Origin: Nitrospira sp.
Lineage (GTDB): Bacteria > Nitrospirota > Nitrospiria > Nitrospirales > Nitrospiraceae
Assembly: GCA_016715825.1 (NCBI GenBank)
Contig: JADJXO010000002.1
Span: 496,001-560,000 of the forward strand
DNA length: 64,000 bases
Reading direction: 5' to 3'
Each line of letters begins with the position of its first letter. The first letter of the stretch is position 1. Below are positions 62,200 through 64,000 of the stretch, in pieces. Position numbers and translations under genes: made by a program. The notes under the pieces are model-generated. The model was not told the DNA's origin, made no database searches, and saw nothing but the letters and a program-made list of their open reading frames with translations.

Positions 62200-62952
62200 T
62201 CACGAAGTCTTCAGCTCTCGGAATCCTAACATCCGTCCGGCGGGGGCGGCCGTTCGATAGTTCGTGATGTGGACCGCACGGCCTAGTTGAGGAAGCTCGA
62301 AAGAGGTTCCGACTTTCGGAGAATGTCCCACCCGTAGCAATTCACCGGCGGATGCCGACAGGAGTTCGTGTGCTGTGCTGTCGGACAACCCCTTACGCGT
62401 GAAGACCTCAACCTCGTCAAGTCCGAACTTGCTCAAGCCCAGCGAATAGGACCACACGCGGTCACTGTCTGACGCATCATCATGAACGATCGACAGGTGG
62501 TCATCCAAAACAAAGCTCGTGAGCATGCGCTGCTGCCAGTCCGATGGATTGATATACGCCTGCGCGATGACATCGTACGCCGTCCCTTGAGACAAGAGCG
62601 TCAAGCAGCGAGCTAATCGGGCCGCAAGCAGAATGGTGTCGGGCATATCCCTCGGCGAAGCGACGGATGGGGCGACCGCACCCATGAGTTCGTGCTCCCA
62701 AGCCAGTTGCTTCATGATTTCAGCGACGTGACTCATCGGCAACGGCATCACCACATGAGCCGACCAGGGGCCATGTGTGGCTTGCCAGGATTCAGCCGAA
62801 CCGTCTTCATGGCGGATGCTCAGCGGACCGCCATACTCGCGGTCATAGAGTGCGTTGACCTCGTTCGTTGCGGGAGCGGTACCTCGATAGCCGACAAAAT
62901 ACAGGGGTGGTCGCTTTGCCGAAGGTTTGGGCGATTTTTTGCGGATTCTCAT
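62200..62952 (-). CDS. Cytoplasmic protein of unknown function
   Basis: A 250-residue protein that starts with a Lys/Pro-rich segment (MRIRKKSPKPSAKRPP) and continues with LYFVGYRGT, a His/Trp-containing stretch (SWQATHGPWSAHVVMPLP), helices with DTILLAARLARCLTLLSQGTAYDVIAQAYINP and a C-terminal part, GLSKFGLDEVEVF. No membrane segment or known enzyme motif is visible. It stands between peroxiredoxin and typA on the same strand. The frame is open with normal codon use, so it is probably real. Confidence 0.55.
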   Translation of the reverse strand: MRIRKKSPKPSAKRPPLYFVGYRGTAPATNEVNALYDREYGGPLSIRHEDGSAESWQATHGPWSAHVVMPLPMSHVAEIMKQLAWEHELMGAVAPSVASPRDMPDTILLAARLARCLTLLSQGTAYDVIAQAYINPSDWQQRMLTSFVLDDHLSIVHDDASDSDRVWSYSLGLSKFGLDEVEVFTRKGLSDSTAHELLSASAGELLRVGHSPKVGTSFELPQLGRAVHITNYRTAAPAGRMLGFRELKTS

Positions 62953-63043
62953 CTCAAAACCGTACCTCGTCTATCGTGAAGGCCGTTTCGACTCAGCGAG
63001 CCGAGCTTATCCCGCAAACGAACGACGTTTCACGAACGACATC

Positions 63044-64000
63044 TCATTTGCCCGCTTTCCGTGCCTTGCGGCGGTCGTCTGGGTTCAAGAGGCGCTTTCG
63101 GAGACGGAGATTTTGTGGCGTGGCCTCGACCAGTTCATCGGATCCGATATATTCCAAGGCGAATTCCAGCGTCATTTCACGTGGTGGAGTAAGGACCAAG
63201 GCTTCATCGGAACCGGATGCTCGCATATTGGAGAGGTGCTTTTCCTTGCACACATTCACATCAAGGTCTTCATCGCGGCTGTTTTGGCCCACGACCATTC
63301 CTCGGTAGACTTCGACGCCCGGACCAATGAACATCGCGCCGCGTTCCTGAGTCATGAAGATGGCATAGCCTGTGCTGGTACCGTCTTCGAAGGCCACAAG
63401 AGAACCGTGTGGGGCGACGATCAGGTCTCGTTCCTCAGCCGGTTCGTATGCCGTGAAGACATGGTGCATGATAACGGTTCCTCGGGTCTTGGCCAACAGC
63501 AGGTTCTTCAGCCCCATGATGCCGCGGGTTGGAATATGGTATTCGAGATGCATTTCACTGGTGCCGACGTCGGAATGAATCAAGCGCATGTGGCGCATCT
63601 CACCGCGGCGCTTCCCGATTTCCTCGATGACCGTTCCCTGATAGGTCTCCGGTACCTGGATGGTCAACTCCTCGTACGGTTCCATGACGGCGCCGCCTTC
63701 ACGATGGAGAATGACTTCCGGTTGCGAGACTTGCAGTTCATATCCTTCCCGTCGCATCTGTTCGATCAACACGGACAGATGGAGCTCGCCTCGACCCGCG
63801 ACCAGGAAGCGGTCTGCGCTGTCGGTCTCGTTCACGCGGAGCGACACGTTGGTCTCGAGTTCCTTGAAGAGGCGCTCACGCAAATGGCGCGAGGTCAGGA
63901 ACTTCCCTTCCCGTCCGGCGAAGGGGCTGTTGTTGACGGAAAACGTCATCTGGACCGTCGGTTCGTCGATGGTCACACGCGGGAGAGCCACCGGCGTATC
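63044..64000 (-). CDS. typA: GTPase TypA/BipA, C-terminal part (5' end off window)
   Basis: The last 318 residues of the ribosome-associated GTPase TypA/BipA. Visible parts are PTVQMTFSVNNSPFAGREGKFLTSRHLRERL, RGELHLSVLIEQMRREGYEL and VIEEIGKRRGEM of the EF-G-like domains. The C-terminal domain unique to BipA follows, with YHIPTRGIMGLKNLLLAKTRGT and QNSRDEDLDVNVCKEKHLSN. The frame runs on past the right edge, so the GTP-binding domain and start are missing here. It ends in a basic tail, LLNPDDRRKARKAGK. Confidence 0.92.
   Translation of the reverse strand, partial: DTPVALPRVTIDEPTVQMTFSVNNSPFAGREGKFLTSRHLRERLFKELETNVSLRVNETDSADRFLVAGRGELHLSVLIEQMRREGYELQVSQPEVILHREGGAVMEPYEELTIQVPETYQGTVIEEIGKRRGEMRHMRLIHSDVGTSEMHLEYHIPTRGIMGLKNLLLAKTRGTVIMHHVFTAYEPAEERDLIVAPHGSLVAFEDGTSTGYAIFMTQERGAMFIGPGVEVYRGMVVGQNSRDEDLDVNVCKEKHLSNMRASGSDEALVLTPPREMTLEFALEYIGSDELVEATPQNLRLRKRLLNPDDRRKARKAGK

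Noticed and set aside
1..64000. CRISPR arrays, tRNA or rRNA genes, insertion sequences
   Set aside because: No regularly spaced repeats, cloverleaf-type sequences, rRNA cores or transposase frames were seen anywhere in the window.

Overview
The window reads as a contiguous piece of a bacterial chromosome of moderate-to-high GC, dense in genes and without any mobile element, rRNA, tRNA or CRISPR that I can see. The gene families (a DSLEACL-repeat lipoprotein, DUF3501 with rubrerythrin and a GlpC-like Fe-S protein, many universal stress proteins, a DUF2934 protein, a large exopolysaccharide locus) suggest Nitrospira or a close relative (Nitrospirota). This is an inference from gene content, not from a marker gene.

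Region 1 (1-8.3 kb) is mixed housekeeping: an L,D-transpeptidase cut by the left edge, a PII-like protein, an alcohol dehydrogenase remnant, a small repeat lipoprotein, a Lon-type protease of the AAA_32 class, an APH-type phosphotransferase next to an APS-kinase-like P-loop kinase, and a PAS histidine kinase. A gap from 8.27 to 9.26 kb holds a decayed copy of a hydrolase whose intact homologue lies at 43.3 kb.

Region 2 (9.0-42.8 kb) is a polysaccharide synthesis and export locus, almost all on the plus strand: outer-membrane barrel, Wzz/BY-kinase, MurJ-type flippase, four GT4 glycosyltransferases, a Wzy-like polymerase/ligase, two SGNH hydrolases, an asparagine-synthase-type amidotransferase, a carbamoyltransferase with SxtJ and DUF5989 partners, two FemAB-like proteins and a GNAT protein, a short phosphoglycosyl transferase, a PglD-like acyltransferase, a PhyH dioxygenase, a DegT aminotransferase, a YdcF-like protein, a CapD-type dehydratase and a Wza-type SLBB export protein. 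Together they can start, build, decorate (amino, acyl, carbamoyl, possibly aminoacyl), flip, polymerise and export a glycan. Two paralogous secreted propeller-like proteins sit inside it on the opposite strand.

Region 3 (43.3-55.9 kb) looks like a stress or dormancy island of two divergent gene sets around 48.9-49.3 kb. Leftward: a possible small membrane peptide, tandem Usp, FmdB zinc ribbon, cytochrome c, nicotinamidase, nicotinate phosphoribosyltransferase, a secreted pentapeptide-repeat protein and a dienelactone-hydrolase-like protein. Rightward: Usp, cupredoxin, tandem Usp, DUF2934, an unknown 463-residue protein, a phosphofructokinase with PPi-type residues, tandem Usp and a cysteine-tailed MarR regulator.

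Region 4 (55.9-64 kb) holds two lipoproteins, a rubrerythrin / GlpC-like / DUF3501 cluster, a two-domain 6-carboxytetrahydropterin-synthase homologue, a secreted protein of unknown role, a thioredoxin, a peroxiredoxin, an unknown protein and the 3' part of typA/bipA cut by the right edge.
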